This document shows positions 16,318 to 26,091 of a stretch of DNA of 64,000 nt, in pieces. The notes beneath the pieces are model-generated. The model was not told where the DNA came from. It made no database searches and worked only from the letters and a program-made list of their open reading frames with translations. This DNA is from Chloroflexota bacterium (GTDB lineage: Bacteria; Chloroflexota; Anaerolineae; Aggregatilineales; Phototrophicaceae), in assembly GCA_026707225.1 (NCBI GenBank), contig JAPOXG010000095.1, forward strand, positions 1 to 64,000. Reading direction: 5' to 3'. A program made the position numbers and the translations under genes. The first letter of the stretch is position 1. The number at the start of each line of letters is the position of its first letter.

Positions 16318-17856
16318 ATGTTTGAATCGCCCACGATAGCGGAATTCCTGGCGCAATCCAACCTGGCGTCCACCCTGCCCGCCACGCTGCTGCTTGCTTG
16401 GACGCTGATCCTGGTCCTGGTCGATCTATTCGCCGGAGAAGACCGCGCGCATTGGACGCCGGTGATGGCCGGCGTCGGTCTGGGCATCAGCTTTGTGGCG
16501 AATCTCTTTGTATATTCGCCGGCGGAGAGCGAGCAGATTGCGCTTTATGGCATGTTCATCGCCGATGCTTTCACCGGCTTCCTGAATATGGTGATTCTGG
16601 TCGCCACTTTGATCGCGGTCTTGATGAGCTGGGATTATCTCAATCGCGCCGATATCCATCGCGGCGAGTATTATATTCTGGCGCTGATATCGTCGGCAGG
16701 CGCCATGTTCATGGTGGCGGCCAACGATTTGATCGTCATCTTCGTCGCGCTTGAGTTGCTGAGCATCCCGCTTTACATCTTGGCGGCTTTTCGTTCAATC
16801 CGGAACGACGGTAGCGAGTTGTCGTTGAAATCGGAAGAAAGCGGCATGAAGTATTTCATCCTCGGCGCGTTTTCCAGCGCGTTTCTGGTATTCGGCGCGG
16901 CGCTGGTCTACGGGGCGACCGGCACGACCAATCTGCCGCAGATCTTCAGCCTCGTTGGCGGCATCGTCGGCGGGACGTCGGCAGCCGCATTCTATCTCTT
17001 GATAGGCGCGGCGCTGCTGGTGGTCGGCTTGGGCTTCAAAGTGGCGGTTGTGCCCTTCCACATGTGGACGCCCGATGTCTATGAAGGCGCGCCGACGCCG
17101 GTGACCGCCTTCATGAGCGTGACGGCCAAGGTTGGCGGCTTCGCGGCGCTGCTGCGCGTATTGGTCAGCGGGCTCTCTGCGCTCGTCCTGGTTGAGGGCG
17201 GGGCGGCTGCCTGGCAAACGACCGCGACGATCATCGCCATATTGACCCTCGTGCTCGGCAACTTCGTCGCGATTTCCCAGCGCAATCTCAAACGGATGCT
17301 GGCTTATTCGTCGATCGCGCACGCCGGCTACATTATGGTGGCGGTAGCGGCCGCGGGAACGGCAAACGCAATCGACGCGGCAACGCAGAGCGCCCTCGTC
17401 TACATGATGGCTTATATGTTCACCAACCTGGGCGCATTCGCCGTGGTCATGGCCATTGAGCGTGAAGACGGCAGCGGCGGCAATATCGACGACATCACCG
17501 GGCTGGCGAAGTCGCGTCCATTGATGGCGATGGCGATGGCCGTCTTCATGCTCAGTTTGACGGGCATACCGCTCACCGCCGGCTTCGTGGGCAAGTTCAT
17601 GATATTTGCCTCGGCGCTTCAGGCGGGCTTGTTTGGGCTGGCTGTCATCGGCGTGTTGACCAGCGTAGTCAGCGCTTTCTATTATGTGCGCGTGGTTGTG
17701 AATATGTACCTGCGCGAGGGCGCCGTCGACTTGCAGCCGGCGCTGGAAACGCCATACGTCCGCTGGGCGATTAACATCGCGCTGGCCGGCACGATAATCT
17801 TTGGCGTCTTTTATCCGCTGGCGACCAATCTGGTCGGCATGGTCAGCATCGCTTGA
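16318..17856 (+). CDS. nuoN: NADH-quinone oxidoreductase subunit N
   Basis: NuoN (ND2) is the proximal antiporter-like subunit and the last gene of the operon. The 512-residue multi-helix protein contains the Glu helix IFVALELLSIPLYILAAF, KVAVVPFHMWTPDVYEGAPTPVTAFMSV across about residues 240-267, and RMLAYSSIAHAGYIMV. AGGAG lies just before the ATG. The 112 bases after its stop contain a T-rich tract (about 17911-17922) but no convincing hairpin, so I do not call a terminator. Confidence 0.96.
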   Translation: MFESPTIAEFLAQSNLASTLPATLLLAWTLILVLVDLFAGEDRAHWTPVMAGVGLGISFVANLFVYSPAESEQIALYGMFIADAFTGFLNMVILVATLIAVLMSWDYLNRADIHRGEYYILALISSAGAMFMVAANDLIVIFVALELLSIPLYILAAFRSIRNDGSELSLKSEESGMKYFILGAFSSAFLVFGAALVYGATGTTNLPQIFSLVGGIVGGTSAAAFYLLIGAALLVVGLGFKVAVVPFHMWTPDVYEGAPTPVTAFMSVTAKVGGFAALLRVLVSGLSALVLVEGGAAAWQTTATIIAILTLVLGNFVAISQRNLKRMLAYSSIAHAGYIMVAVAAAGTANAIDAATQSALVYMMAYMFTNLGAFAVVMAIEREDGSGGNIDDITGLAKSRPLMAMAMAVFMLSLTGIPLTAGFVGKFMIFASALQAGLFGLAVIGVLTSVVSAFYYVRVVVNMYLREGAVDLQPALETPYVRWAINIALAGTIIFGVFYPLATNLVGMVSIA

Positions 17857-17968
17857 GCGGAGCGGCGGGCATTCTCAGGCAGGTTGCGGGGTTGGGCTAA
17901 CGCTCGCCTCGTTTTCTTTTTTGGGGAAGCGTCGCTATGATGACGTCAGTCGACTCTACTGGACGACA

Positions 17969-18886
17969 ATGACAAGAGGCGAACGAGAAGGATTCCTCTG
18001 GATCATCTTGGCGGCGGCGGGATTTTCCGTCATGCCGACCCTGGTGAAGCTGACCTATCTGCATTCGACATTTGCGCCGATGGATATCGCCATTTGGCGC
18101 TTTGTCCTGGCCGCTCCGATCATGTGGGCGCTGGTTCTCTACAGCCGTCGTTCGCAACGGGTGCAGACAGATGAACAACTTCCAGTGACGCGATTGCTCG
18201 TCATCGGCCTATTCATTGCCGCGGCCGTTATGGCGGCTTTCTTCGCCTTGGAACGGCTGCCGGGCAGCACTTATATTGTCTTGCTATACGCGTATCCGGC
18301 GATGGTGGCGCTGCTCTCGCGCCTCTTGGGGGACAAGATCCACGCTCGAACCTGGCTCGCGCTTGCTTTGGCGCTTGTCGGCGTCGCGTTGACCGTGCCG
18401 AACTTCACTTCGGCGGGGGGCGTCGATGCGGTCGGTGTGGGATTGGCGCTGCTGAACGCCGCGATCATCGCCATCTATTACTTGCTGACGCGGCGCGCTC
18501 TGGACGGCGTGGTTGATGTCTCTCGCGCGAGCGCGGTCATGATGATTAGCACTCTGGCCATCATGCTCACGCTCATTCCGATTCGCGGACTGCAATTGCC
18601 GCAGAATCCGCTGACGGTGTACCTGCTGATCAGCATCGGCATATTTGGCACCGTCTTGCCGATATTCGGCGTGAACATCGCTGTTCAGCGGATCGGCGCC
18701 GCGCAGGCCTCCCTGGTCAGCACCGTTGAGCCAATCATGTCGATGATCATATCCATGCTGATATTGAGTGAAGTGATACAATCGCTCCAGTGGATCGGCG
18801 CGGCTCTGATCGTCGTCAGCGTCATCGTCTTGCAGCTGCGCCCGCGCGACCGGATTGACCTGAGTATCGCGCACGAGGCGGGTTAG
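17969..18886 (+). CDS. EamA/DMT-family membrane transporter
   Basis: A 305-residue protein with about ten hydrophobic segments in two similar halves, the pattern of the drug/metabolite transporter superfamily (EamA repeats). The second-half ending ASLVSTVEPIMSMIISMLILSE is characteristic: a conserved Glu-Pro in the ninth helix. The substrate cannot be read from sequence; family members export amino acids, nucleosides or metabolites. A longer frame opens at 17801 but it overlaps nuoN and adds an implausible leader, so I use the ATG at 17969. It lies 8 bases before the next gene. Confidence 0.85.
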   Translation: MTRGEREGFLWIILAAAGFSVMPTLVKLTYLHSTFAPMDIAIWRFVLAAPIMWALVLYSRRSQRVQTDEQLPVTRLLVIGLFIAAAVMAAFFALERLPGSTYIVLLYAYPAMVALLSRLLGDKIHARTWLALALALVGVALTVPNFTSAGGVDAVGVGLALLNAAIIAIYYLLTRRALDGVVDVSRASAVMMISTLAIMLTLIPIRGLQLPQNPLTVYLLISIGIFGTVLPIFGVNIAVQRIGAAQASLVSTVEPIMSMIISMLILSEVIQSLQWIGAALIVVSVIVLQLRPRDRIDLSIAHEAG

Positions 18887-18894
18887 GGGGCACG

Positions 18895-19422
18895 ATGTCC
18901 AGTATTGACAAACTGCCGAATGAAATGGTCGCCGACATTAAGCGAAACCGCGAGGGACGGCTTTCGTCGCGGCAGCGCGTCGAGTTGGTGACTGAACCGC
19001 TGGCGACGCTGCTTTTGCTTTCCGTGCCCTTGATCTTGATCGCCGGTCGATATGGACCAGCCGGACGCGTCTTCGTTTTGGCTTTGGTCGCCGGATTCGC
19101 GCTCACCATCGTGACGCGCGCCCTGCGCTTCGCCCGCGTGAAGCTGTGTTACCGCGTACTCTTTGCGGAGCGGCTGCACGCTCGCTGGATGTTCTGGCGC
19201 AAGACGACCTTGACTGACAGGTCCGGCGAGCCGGTGCGTTTCGATCACAGGCTGTCGCGCAAGCTCAAGATAAAGCCCGATCAATCCTTGCATGTCTATT
19301 ATGTTGAGGCGGCGGGCCGGCGCATCATGCTGAATATGACACCCCGCGACCACCCGCAAGGGGAGCTCGCCGAGCCAAGCGATAACTTCACTTACGCTGG
19401 CGGGGTGCTGTATGGCGATTGA
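18895..19422 (+). CDS. Unknown membrane protein with two membrane segments
   Basis: A 175-residue protein not matched to a family. A charged N-terminal stretch is followed by two hydrophobic segments (about 38-55 and 58-78), then a basic soluble region with alternating beta-like segments (SLHVYYVEAAGRRIMLNM). No catalytic motif is visible. It sits 8 bases after the transporter and overlaps the following deacylase by 11 bases, so the three genes are probably co-transcribed. GGGGG precedes the ATG. Confidence 0.65.
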   Translation: MSSIDKLPNEMVADIKRNREGRLSSRQRVELVTEPLATLLLLSVPLILIAGRYGPAGRVFVLALVAGFALTIVTRALRFARVKLCYRVLFAERLHARWMFWRKTTLTDRSGEPVRFDHRLSRKLKIKPDQSLHVYYVEAAGRRIMLNMTPRDHPQGELAEPSDNFTYAGGVLYGD

Positions 19423-19957
19423 TCACGCGGGTACGGTAAAAGAGCCTTGCCAGCTGTCTACGGCGGCGGAGCCGGGCGCGATGGGCCTGGCGCAGGTTCA
19501 GGCGGCGCTTGACGAATTGCGGCTGGGCATTTCGGTGATCGAATTCGAAAGCTCTAACGCCACATCACAGCAGGCGGCAGACAATGTCGGCTGTCAATTG
19601 GGGCAGATCGTCAAGAGCCTGGGATTCATGATCAGCAAGACGACGCCGGTACTGGTCCTGGCCAGCGGCGATCAATCGATTGATGAACGAAAGCTGGCGG
19701 CGCTCTTCGGCGTGGGGCGCAAACGAGCGCGAATGATGAATGCCGAGCAGTGCCTTGCCGTGCTCGGTTACGCGCCGGGTGGCGTCCCGCCGATCGCCCA
19801 TTGCAGCAGCGGTTTCACGGTCTATTTGGACGAAACGCTGCAACGTTTCGACATGGTTTATGCCGCGGGCGGCGCCGCCAACGCGATCTTCCCCGTGCCT
19901 TTGCCCCTTCTGCGAGAGATGACGCGCGGCATCTATGCCGATTTGGTCAGAGCTTGA
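19412..19957 (+). CDS. YbaK/ProX-family aminoacyl-tRNA deacylase
   Basis: This family hydrolyses mischarged aminoacyl-tRNAs such as Cys- or Ala-tRNA(Pro). The 181-residue product has the family landmarks: a TSQQAADNVGCQLGQIVKSL segment, the conserved Lys in IVKSLGF, PVLVLASGDQSIDERKLA and GGVPPIAH with the conserved Gly-Gly-x-Pro-Pro loop. An extra 30-residue N-terminal stretch precedes the core. The specific tRNA substrate cannot be assigned from sequence. Translation is likely coupled to the overlapping upstream gene. Confidence 0.85.
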   Translation: MAIDHAGTVKEPCQLSTAAEPGAMGLAQVQAALDELRLGISVIEFESSNATSQQAADNVGCQLGQIVKSLGFMISKTTPVLVLASGDQSIDERKLAALFGVGRKRARMMNAEQCLAVLGYAPGGVPPIAHCSSGFTVYLDETLQRFDMVYAAGGAANAIFPVPLPLLREMTRGIYADLVRA

Positions 19958-19981
19958 CTTGCGATTCCGCGGGCATCCTGA

Positions 19982-22900
19982 CTAGGGACCGAATGCGCCC
20001 ACAAGACTGATTTTCTCCTCCAATTGCGCGAGGATGTCCAGCAGCCGATCTTGCCAGTGACCGTCGTCGGCTACTATCTGCACTTCGGTCCGCGTCACCT
20101 CGACGTCTTCGCCCAGCGTCAGCGCCAGCAGGTCGCGGTTGACGGTGGCGAGGAAGGGCAGCTTGATTCGAATCTGCTCGCGCGGCATCAGCACGTGCGT
20201 TGCGTGAAGCGCCTGCGCCAAAACCTTCACCCGTATCTGGTAGAGCAGTCCTTTGACCGCAGCCGGCAGCGGACCGAAGCGATCGATCAATTCTGCCTGC
20301 ATTCCTTCAACTTCTTCAATATCTTTGATATTGCCGATACGGCGATAGAGTTGAAGGCGCAGCGCCATCTCCGGGATCCAGTCGGTCGGGAGATAAGCGG
20401 GCAGCGGCAGGTCGATGATGAGCCGCTCGCGGGCCGAAGCGGGCGCCAATCCCGAATCGCTGGCGACCGCGCCGCCCTGCTGATCTTTGACCGCCTGCTG
20501 CAGCATCTCCGTATACAGATGCAAGCCGACGCTGGCGATATGCCCCGATTGGCGCGTGCTGAGAATATCGCCGCTGCCCCGCAGCTCCAGGTCGCGAATC
20601 GCGATCTGGAAGCCGGCGCCAAGCTGCGCGTTTTCCGCCAGCGTCTCCAGCCGCGCGCGCGCTTCTTCAGTAAGCGTGCCAGGTCCGTGAAAGAAATAGG
20701 CGTAGGCTTGCTGCGCTGAACGCCCGACGCGCCCCCGCAGTTGATAGAGCTGCGCCACGCCAAATTGATCGGCGCGATCGACGATCAAAGTGTTGACGCG
20801 CGGCATATCGATGCCGTTTTCGATGATGGATGTCGATAACAGAATATCGAATTCGCCGCGGGTAAATTCGGACATGATTTTTTCCAGGGCGCGCGCGGTC
20901 ATTTGCCCGTGAGCGATGGCGATGGTGGCTTCCGGCGCGATGCGCTCAATCCGGTTGCGGATGATGTGGATTGAGCCGACCCGATTGTGCACGACAAAAA
21001 TCTGTCCCCCGCGCTCAAGCTCGCGCATGATGGCCAGCCGCGCCAGCTTATCATCCCAAGAGCCGACCTGCGTGATCACCGGCAAGCGCTCTTCCGGCGG
21101 CGACTGAATCATGCTGATATCGCGGATGCCGCTCAAGCTCAGGTAGAGCGTACGCGGGATCGGCGTCGCCGTCAGCGTGAGGATATCGATGCGGGCGCGC
21201 AATCGCTTGAAATGTTCCTTTTGCTTGACGCCAAATCGCTGCTCTTCGTCGATGATCATCAAGCCGAGCTGTTTGAAGCGGATATCAGCCGAGAGCAGCC
21301 GATGGGTGCCGATCACGATATCGACTTCACCACTGGCCAGGCGGTCGGTGATCTCCTTTAGCTGCGCCTTGGTGCGAAAGCGGGAGAGCATTTCTATCAC
21401 CACCGGAAAAGCCGACAAGCGCGCCCTGAAATTGTCGTAATGCTGCTGTGCCAGCACAGTCGTCGGCACCAGCACCGCGACCTGCGCGCCATCCTGCACC
21501 GCTTTGAAAGCCGCGCGCAAGGCGACCTCCGTCTTGCCAAAGCCGACATCGCCGCAGATCAGGCGGTCCATCGGCTTGGGGCTGCGCATATCGGCTTTGA
21601 CTTCCTGAATGACGCGCAGTTGATCCTCGGTTTCGACGAAAGCGAAGCCGGCTTCCATTTCGTGCTGCCAAGCGCTGTCCGGGCTGAAGACGAAGCCGGT
21701 TGCCCGAGCGCGCCGACTGTAAACCTCCAGCAGCTCTTTCGCTTCCTCTTCGGCGTTGCGGCGGGCTTTGTCCCGCGCTTTGGTCCATTGCTCCGGCTTC
21801 CCCAATTGATTGAGCTTGGGGGGCGTTTCTTCGGCGCCGACATAGCGTGAGATGCGGTCAGCCTGGTGGATGGGCACGTATATGGTGTCGGCGTCTTTGT
21901 ACTCCACCAGCAGATATTCGCGTTCGGTCGCGTTGACGGTACGATGGCGCATGCCCATAAATCGGCCGATGCCGTAATCGACATGAACGACGTGGGCGCC
22001 GACCTCCCAGTCGGTGTAGGAAGTGTCCGTCACCGCGCTGGCGCGCCCGCCTTTCGCTTCGCTTCGACGCCGCGGTTCAGGGCGAGACCAGCCGAAGATC
22101 TCGGCATCGGTGATGAAACGCAGCGCCCCAGCCTCGCTAAGCAGCGCCCAGCCTTCAGCCGCCGCCCCGCGAACGAAACGCAGCGAACCCGGCGGGGGCG
22201 CCTCGTCGATGGTTTCCACCGTGGGAATGTAAGCGGAGGCATCTTGCTCGTACCATAGATTTTCTAGCCGTTCTACTTGTTCGGTGATGATCACGGCGCG
22301 GTCGCCGCTGCTGCGATGCCGTCGCACGCGATTGAGCATGGGGCGAAGCTGCCCGCCAAAGCGTTCGCCTGGTTCAAAGATCCGCTGCGCTTCGCCGGCC
22401 GGCAGGATGGATAGCGACACTTGCCGGAGACGCTTCAGACTGGGTTCAAGGGCGGGCAAGCGCAGGTAGGGCGCCGGATGGTCCGGCGAAATTTGTAAAG
22501 CGGACAGAGCCTCCGCGCGGCTGTCTTCCGCGTTCTCGGCAATTTCCTGCGCGGTCGATTCCAAGAAGTCAGGCTCTTCAAGCAGAATCAGCGCATTGTC
22601 CGGCGCGTAATCCAGCAAGCTGGCGGGCTCATCGTAGAGATAGGGCAGATAATGCTCAAGGCGGGCGAAGGCGCTTCCCTGTTGAAGCGATTCGATATCG
22701 GCGCTGAGGCTCGAGGATTGCCCGTCCGCATCGTTCAGCGCTTTCAGCGACTTCTCCAACCTGGCGCCGAGCGACGGCGTTCGCTGTGGCAGCGCTTCGC
22801 GCGCGGGGACGATTCGCGCCGAATCCACCCGCTTGACGCTGCGCTGGTTGGAGGGGTCAAAGTGGCGCAGGCTATCGATTTCGTCGTCAAAGAATTCGAT

Positions 22901-23500
22901 GCGCAGCGGGTATGGGCGCGCCAGGGGAAAGATGTCGAGGATGCCGCCACGACGGCTGAATGTACCGGGCTCGACCACGACGGTCGCCGGTTCATATCCC
23001 ATGCCGATCCAGCGCAGAATCAGCGACTCCATCTGGAAACGCTGACCGACCGCAATGTCGATTGTCGCGCCGTCAAAGAGCGCCGGTGGAAGGGTCGCCT
23101 GCATCAGGGCGCGCGCGGAGGCGATGACCACGGGATATCGCCCGCGATTGTCATTCGCAAGCGCCGAAAGCGCGTCAATGCGGTTGCGTATGACACTGGC
23201 GTCCCAAGGCGCGCGATCATAAAGCAGGGCGGAAGGTTCCGCGAAGCGATAAAGGCGATCGCTATCCGCCAGCCATAGCGGCAACTGTTCGCTGACGTTG
23301 TAGGCGCGGCGGACGGCGGCCGTCAGGAAGATTATGGGTCCGTCCCAGTCTAGCGCCAGCGCCGCCAACAAAAAGGGGCGCGCCGATCGAACGATGTCGA
23401 AGGCGATGTGACCCTGCTTGGCTGAAAGCTGGGCAAGCAAGGTCTGATAACTCTCGCCTTCGCGCAGGATGTCCAGCAAGCCCGAGAGATTCAGCGACAT
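19982..23500 (-). CDS. mfd: Transcription-repair coupling factor
   Basis: Mfd pushes RNA polymerase off DNA lesions and recruits UvrA. The 1172-residue protein shows, in order, a UvrB-like N-terminal region with GGILDIFP (about residue 180), the RNA-polymerase-interacting domain (VGAHVVHVDYGIGRFMGM, about 500), the helicase domain with Walker A GDVGFGKTE (about 650) and DEEQ box (about 750), and RecG-like motifs ending in the TRCF C-terminal domain (PLPAYLPTDWIPE). The frame stays open 34 codons upstream, but that leader is hydrophobic and unlike Mfd; ATG 23500 has AAAGG upstream. It is convergent with the deacylase gene, 24 bases apart. Confidence 0.95.
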   Translation of the reverse strand: MSLNLSGLLDILREGESYQTLLAQLSAKQGHIAFDIVRSARPFLLAALALDWDGPIIFLTAAVRRAYNVSEQLPLWLADSDRLYRFAEPSALLYDRAPWDASVIRNRIDALSALANDNRGRYPVVIASARALMQATLPPALFDGATIDIAVGQRFQMESLILRWIGMGYEPATVVVEPGTFSRRGGILDIFPLARPYPLRIEFFDDEIDSLRHFDPSNQRSVKRVDSARIVPAREALPQRTPSLGARLEKSLKALNDADGQSSSLSADIESLQQGSAFARLEHYLPYLYDEPASLLDYAPDNALILLEEPDFLESTAQEIAENAEDSRAEALSALQISPDHPAPYLRLPALEPSLKRLRQVSLSILPAGEAQRIFEPGERFGGQLRPMLNRVRRHRSSGDRAVIITEQVERLENLWYEQDASAYIPTVETIDEAPPPGSLRFVRGAAAEGWALLSEAGALRFITDAEIFGWSRPEPRRRSEAKGGRASAVTDTSYTDWEVGAHVVHVDYGIGRFMGMRHRTVNATEREYLLVEYKDADTIYVPIHQADRISRYVGAEETPPKLNQLGKPEQWTKARDKARRNAEEEAKELLEVYSRRARATGFVFSPDSAWQHEMEAGFAFVETEDQLRVIQEVKADMRSPKPMDRLICGDVGFGKTEVALRAAFKAVQDGAQVAVLVPTTVLAQQHYDNFRARLSAFPVVIEMLSRFRTKAQLKEITDRLASGEVDIVIGTHRLLSADIRFKQLGLMIIDEEQRFGVKQKEHFKRLRARIDILTLTATPIPRTLYLSLSGIRDISMIQSPPEERLPVITQVGSWDDKLARLAIMRELERGGQIFVVHNRVGSIHIIRNRIERIAPEATIAIAHGQMTARALEKIMSEFTRGEFDILLSTSIIENGIDMPRVNTLIVDRADQFGVAQLYQLRGRVGRSAQQAYAYFFHGPGTLTEEARARLETLAENAQLGAGFQIAIRDLELRGSGDILSTRQSGHIASVGLHLYTEMLQQAVKDQQGGAVASDSGLAPASARERLIIDLPLPAYLPTDWIPEMALRLQLYRRIGNIKDIEEVEGMQAELIDRFGPLPAAVKGLLYQIRVKVLAQALHATHVLMPREQIRIKLPFLATVNRDLLALTLGEDVEVTRTEVQIVADDGHWQDRLLDILAQLEEKISLVGAFGP

Positions 23501-23535
23501 GATGGCCTTTGGCAGTTGAATGAATGCGACGGACG

Positions 23536-23544
23536 AGTATATCA
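23536..23544 (-). promoter_or_regulatory. Extended -10 promoter candidate for mfd
   Basis: On the minus strand TGATATACT is an extended -10 element (TG-n-TATACT). It lies 35 bases before the mfd ATG. No clear -35 box is present, as is usual with an extended -10. Confidence 0.4.
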
Positions 23545-23743
23545 GAGCGTAGATTAGGGAGCTAGACGGGGTGACCGCTGCCGTGGGGGCTACCGTCTCC
23601 AACCATAGTCACACTTATTGAATGGGCGCGCAAGACATGAGATGGCGGCAGGCTGTCTCGCTGGGCGGTCCAGGTGATTTCACGGATGTAGCCGAGTCAC
23701 GTCAATTCAATTGGATTCACCTGATTCTGGTGAGGAATCGCCG

Positions 23744-24952
23744 CTAATCCACCAGCGCTTGATAGGTCAGGGCGCGGAAGTCTTGCTGGAAGAACAGCAT
23801 GTTGTCCATGAGCTGCGTCATGATAATGCCGACGAGCTGCTCCTGTGGATCGACCCAGAAATTGGTCGCCGCCGCGCCACTCCAGCCAAAGTTGCCATCC
23901 GAATTGAGCACGCCCGTCTGCGCCGCGTCCATGACGACATCGAAGCCGAGTCCAAAGCCTCGCCCCGGCATGGGGTTCGGCCCAATGGCCAGCGGCAGCA
24001 AGTCCGGATTGATGTGGTTGCGGGTCATGAATTCCAATGTCTTGCGGCCGATAATGCGCGCGTCGCCGGCTTCGCCATCATTCAAGAGCATATTCGCGAA
24101 GCGCCAGTAGTCCGCGGTAGTTGAGACCAAGCCTCCGCCGCCCGACGGCGCGCTGGCTGGTTGAGTATAGTCATGGAAGGGTATATTGGGCGCGCCCTTG
24201 TATTCGCGGAAACCGCCAGTCTGCGGCAGGTGCTGATAGAGCCTGGCGAAACGGTCGACGTTTCCCTCAGAAACGTGGAATGACGTATCCACCATTCCTA
24301 GCGGGCGGAAGATCTTCTCCTCAAGGTAATCTTCAAAGGGCATATCGGCCAGCAGTTGGACCAGATAGCCGCAGACATCGGTTGCGATGCTGTAGGTCCA
24401 GGCGCTGCCCGGCTGGAAACGCAAGGGAAGCTCGGCCATGCCGGTGATCTTCTCTTCCAGCGTCGCCGTCTCGCTGCGAAAGATTGAGTTGCGGTACATC
24501 TCGTCAATGGGGCTGTCCAGGAAGAAGCCGTAGCTCAAGCCGGCCGTATGCGTGAGCAGGTGATGAATCGTCATCGGCGGATTCTGCGGCGCGAGCTGAT
24601 GCCCCAGGAAACCGACGCCGCTCAAGACCTTCGTCTTGCCGAAAGCGGGAATGAAGCGGCTGACCGGTTGGGAGAGGTGGAATTTGCCGCGCTCATAGAG
24701 CTGCATCAGCGCGATGGAGGCAATCGGCTTGGTCATGCTGTAGATGCGGAAGATCGTATCGCGCTTCATCGGCAGCTTGTTCTCGGCATCGCGGTAGCCA
24801 CAGGGTTCGAAGTGCGCGACCTCCGATTCGCGGGCGACAAGCGTGACGAAGCCGGCGACTTGGCCGCGGTCGACATATTCTTGCAGTCTGTCGCTGACGC
24901 TACTCAGCCGTTCCGCTGAAATGCCGACGGCTTCGGGCGCTACCACTTGCAT
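23744..24952 (-). CDS. Serine beta-lactamase-like hydrolase (class C / esterase family)
   Basis: A 402-residue protein of the beta-lactamase/penicillin-binding fold (PF00144 type). The nucleophile motif is SMTK (in RIYSMTKPIAS, about residue 75) and the second motif is the YS of AWTYSIATDVCGYL. There is no signal peptide, so it is probably cytoplasmic, and many such proteins are esterases or peptidases rather than antibiotic-resistance enzymes. GGGGGAA lies at good spacing before ATG 24952; the longer frame to 25069 runs into pth and is rejected. It lies 31 bases downstream of pth on the same strand. Confidence 0.87.
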   Translation of the reverse strand: MQVVAPEAVGISAERLSSVSDRLQEYVDRGQVAGFVTLVARESEVAHFEPCGYRDAENKLPMKRDTIFRIYSMTKPIASIALMQLYERGKFHLSQPVSRFIPAFGKTKVLSGVGFLGHQLAPQNPPMTIHHLLTHTAGLSYGFFLDSPIDEMYRNSIFRSETATLEEKITGMAELPLRFQPGSAWTYSIATDVCGYLVQLLADMPFEDYLEEKIFRPLGMVDTSFHVSEGNVDRFARLYQHLPQTGGFREYKGAPNIPFHDYTQPASAPSGGGGLVSTTADYWRFANMLLNDGEAGDARIIGRKTLEFMTRNHINPDLLPLAIGPNPMPGRGFGLGFDVVMDAAQTGVLNSDGNFGWSGAAATNFWVDPQEQLVGIIMTQLMDNMLFFQQDFRALTYQALVD

Positions 24953-24983
24953 CGTATTATTCCCCCGTCCTTGCGTTGGGACG

Positions 24984-26018
24984 CTACTCGGTTTCAATTT
25001 GTGGTTGCAGGCTTCGTTGATAAGCCAGCGCTTTTGGATGCAGCGGGTTGATTGCAAGCGCCCTTTCAATTTCGTTTAGCGCCGCCGCCGGATCGTGCTC
25101 GCGGTAGTATTCAGCCAGGATGAGATAGCGCGCCACCGCTTTCTTGTTCTGGTCCTGAGAAAGATACCATTCAGCGATCGCGCGCTGCAGATCGACAAGC
25201 GCCGGTCTGATTGCCACGGCTTTGACCCGTTCCGCGTTCGCCCGGCTGCTTTCGCCTAGTCCATCATACAAGGCCGCCAGCTTAAGATGCCCGGCCAGCG
25301 CCTCATCAATCATGCCGAGTTTCTTTTGGATGGCGACCAGTTTTATCAAGACTTTGGGGTCCGATGGCGCCAGTTCATGCGCGCGTTGGCTGATGGCGAG
25401 CTGAGCCTCCAGGTCAGCTTTTGATCGCCCCTCACGCTGGCTGGGCGCGTCGCCGTTGAAGCGCGACATGGCCAGCTCAATGCCGTCGCTCAACCAAGCC
25501 TCGATGGCGTCAGCCGCTCGCGCCGCCAATTCTGTTGCCTGAATCGCGTCGTCGCCTTTGAAGGTCCGCAGCACATAATCGACCGGCTGCATCTTTCCCG
25601 GCGGGCGTCCAATGCCAAAGCGCAGGCGCGCGAACTCTCTGTCCCCCAGGTGCTGAATGACGCTGCGCAAGCCCCGCTGTCCGCCGTGCCCGCCCGCCTT
25701 GCGCAAGCGCAGAGCGCCGAAGGGCGTGTCCAGGTCATCGTGCACGACGATCAATCGGTCGAGGGGGATTTCATAATAGTCCATCAGGGCGCGCAGGCAT
25801 TCGCCGCTGCGGTTCATATAGGTGAGTGGCTTCGCCAGCTTGACGCGCTGACCGCGGATAGCGCCATCCCAGGTTTGCGCGCGCCGCTCGCTGCGGCCGG
25901 CGCCGAGTTGGTAGCGGGTCGCCAACACGTCAATCACGCGCCAGCCAACATTGTGGCGGGTTTGCTCATATTTTGCGCCGGGGTTGCCCAGCCCAACAAT
26001 CAATCGCATTTCCGCCAT
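24984..26018 (-). CDS. pth: Peptidyl-tRNA hydrolase fused to a TPR-like region
   Basis: Pth releases tRNA from peptidyl-tRNAs that drop off ribosomes. Residues 1-190 carry the family motifs: VGLGNPGAKYEQTRHNVGW with the catalytic His, LTYMNRSGE, VVHDDLDTPFGALRLRK and FARLRFGIGRPPG. Residues from about 205 to 344 are an added helical region with repeated EALAGHLKLAALYDGLG- and NEIERALAINPLHPKAL-type units, which reads as tetratricopeptide repeats. Typical Pth has 180-210 residues. The loop usually GHNGL is GQRGL here. The frame is continuous, so the fusion is not a read-through artefact of two overlapping frames. Confidence 0.92.
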   Translation of the reverse strand: MAEMRLIVGLGNPGAKYEQTRHNVGWRVIDVLATRYQLGAGRSERRAQTWDGAIRGQRVKLAKPLTYMNRSGECLRALMDYYEIPLDRLIVVHDDLDTPFGALRLRKAGGHGGQRGLRSVIQHLGDREFARLRFGIGRPPGKMQPVDYVLRTFKGDDAIQATELAARAADAIEAWLSDGIELAMSRFNGDAPSQREGRSKADLEAQLAISQRAHELAPSDPKVLIKLVAIQKKLGMIDEALAGHLKLAALYDGLGESSRANAERVKAVAIRPALVDLQRAIAEWYLSQDQNKKAVARYLILAEYYREHDPAAALNEIERALAINPLHPKALAYQRSLQPQIETE

Positions 26019-26091
26019 TTGCAGCCCAGCACTCGCGTCATCGCCGATATGTTAGCAGACATAGGCTCAGATAGTATAGCGAAGGCGGCGG

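Noticed and set aside
17801..17968. Upstream extension of the EamA transporter
   Set aside because: It overlaps the end of nuoN and adds a leader unlike any family start.
17857..17968. Terminator after nuoN
   Set aside because: A T-rich tract is present but no convincing stem precedes it.
20024..20719. Plus-strand frames over mfd
   Set aside because: mfd has complete helicase motifs on the minus strand; the antisense frames lack family features.
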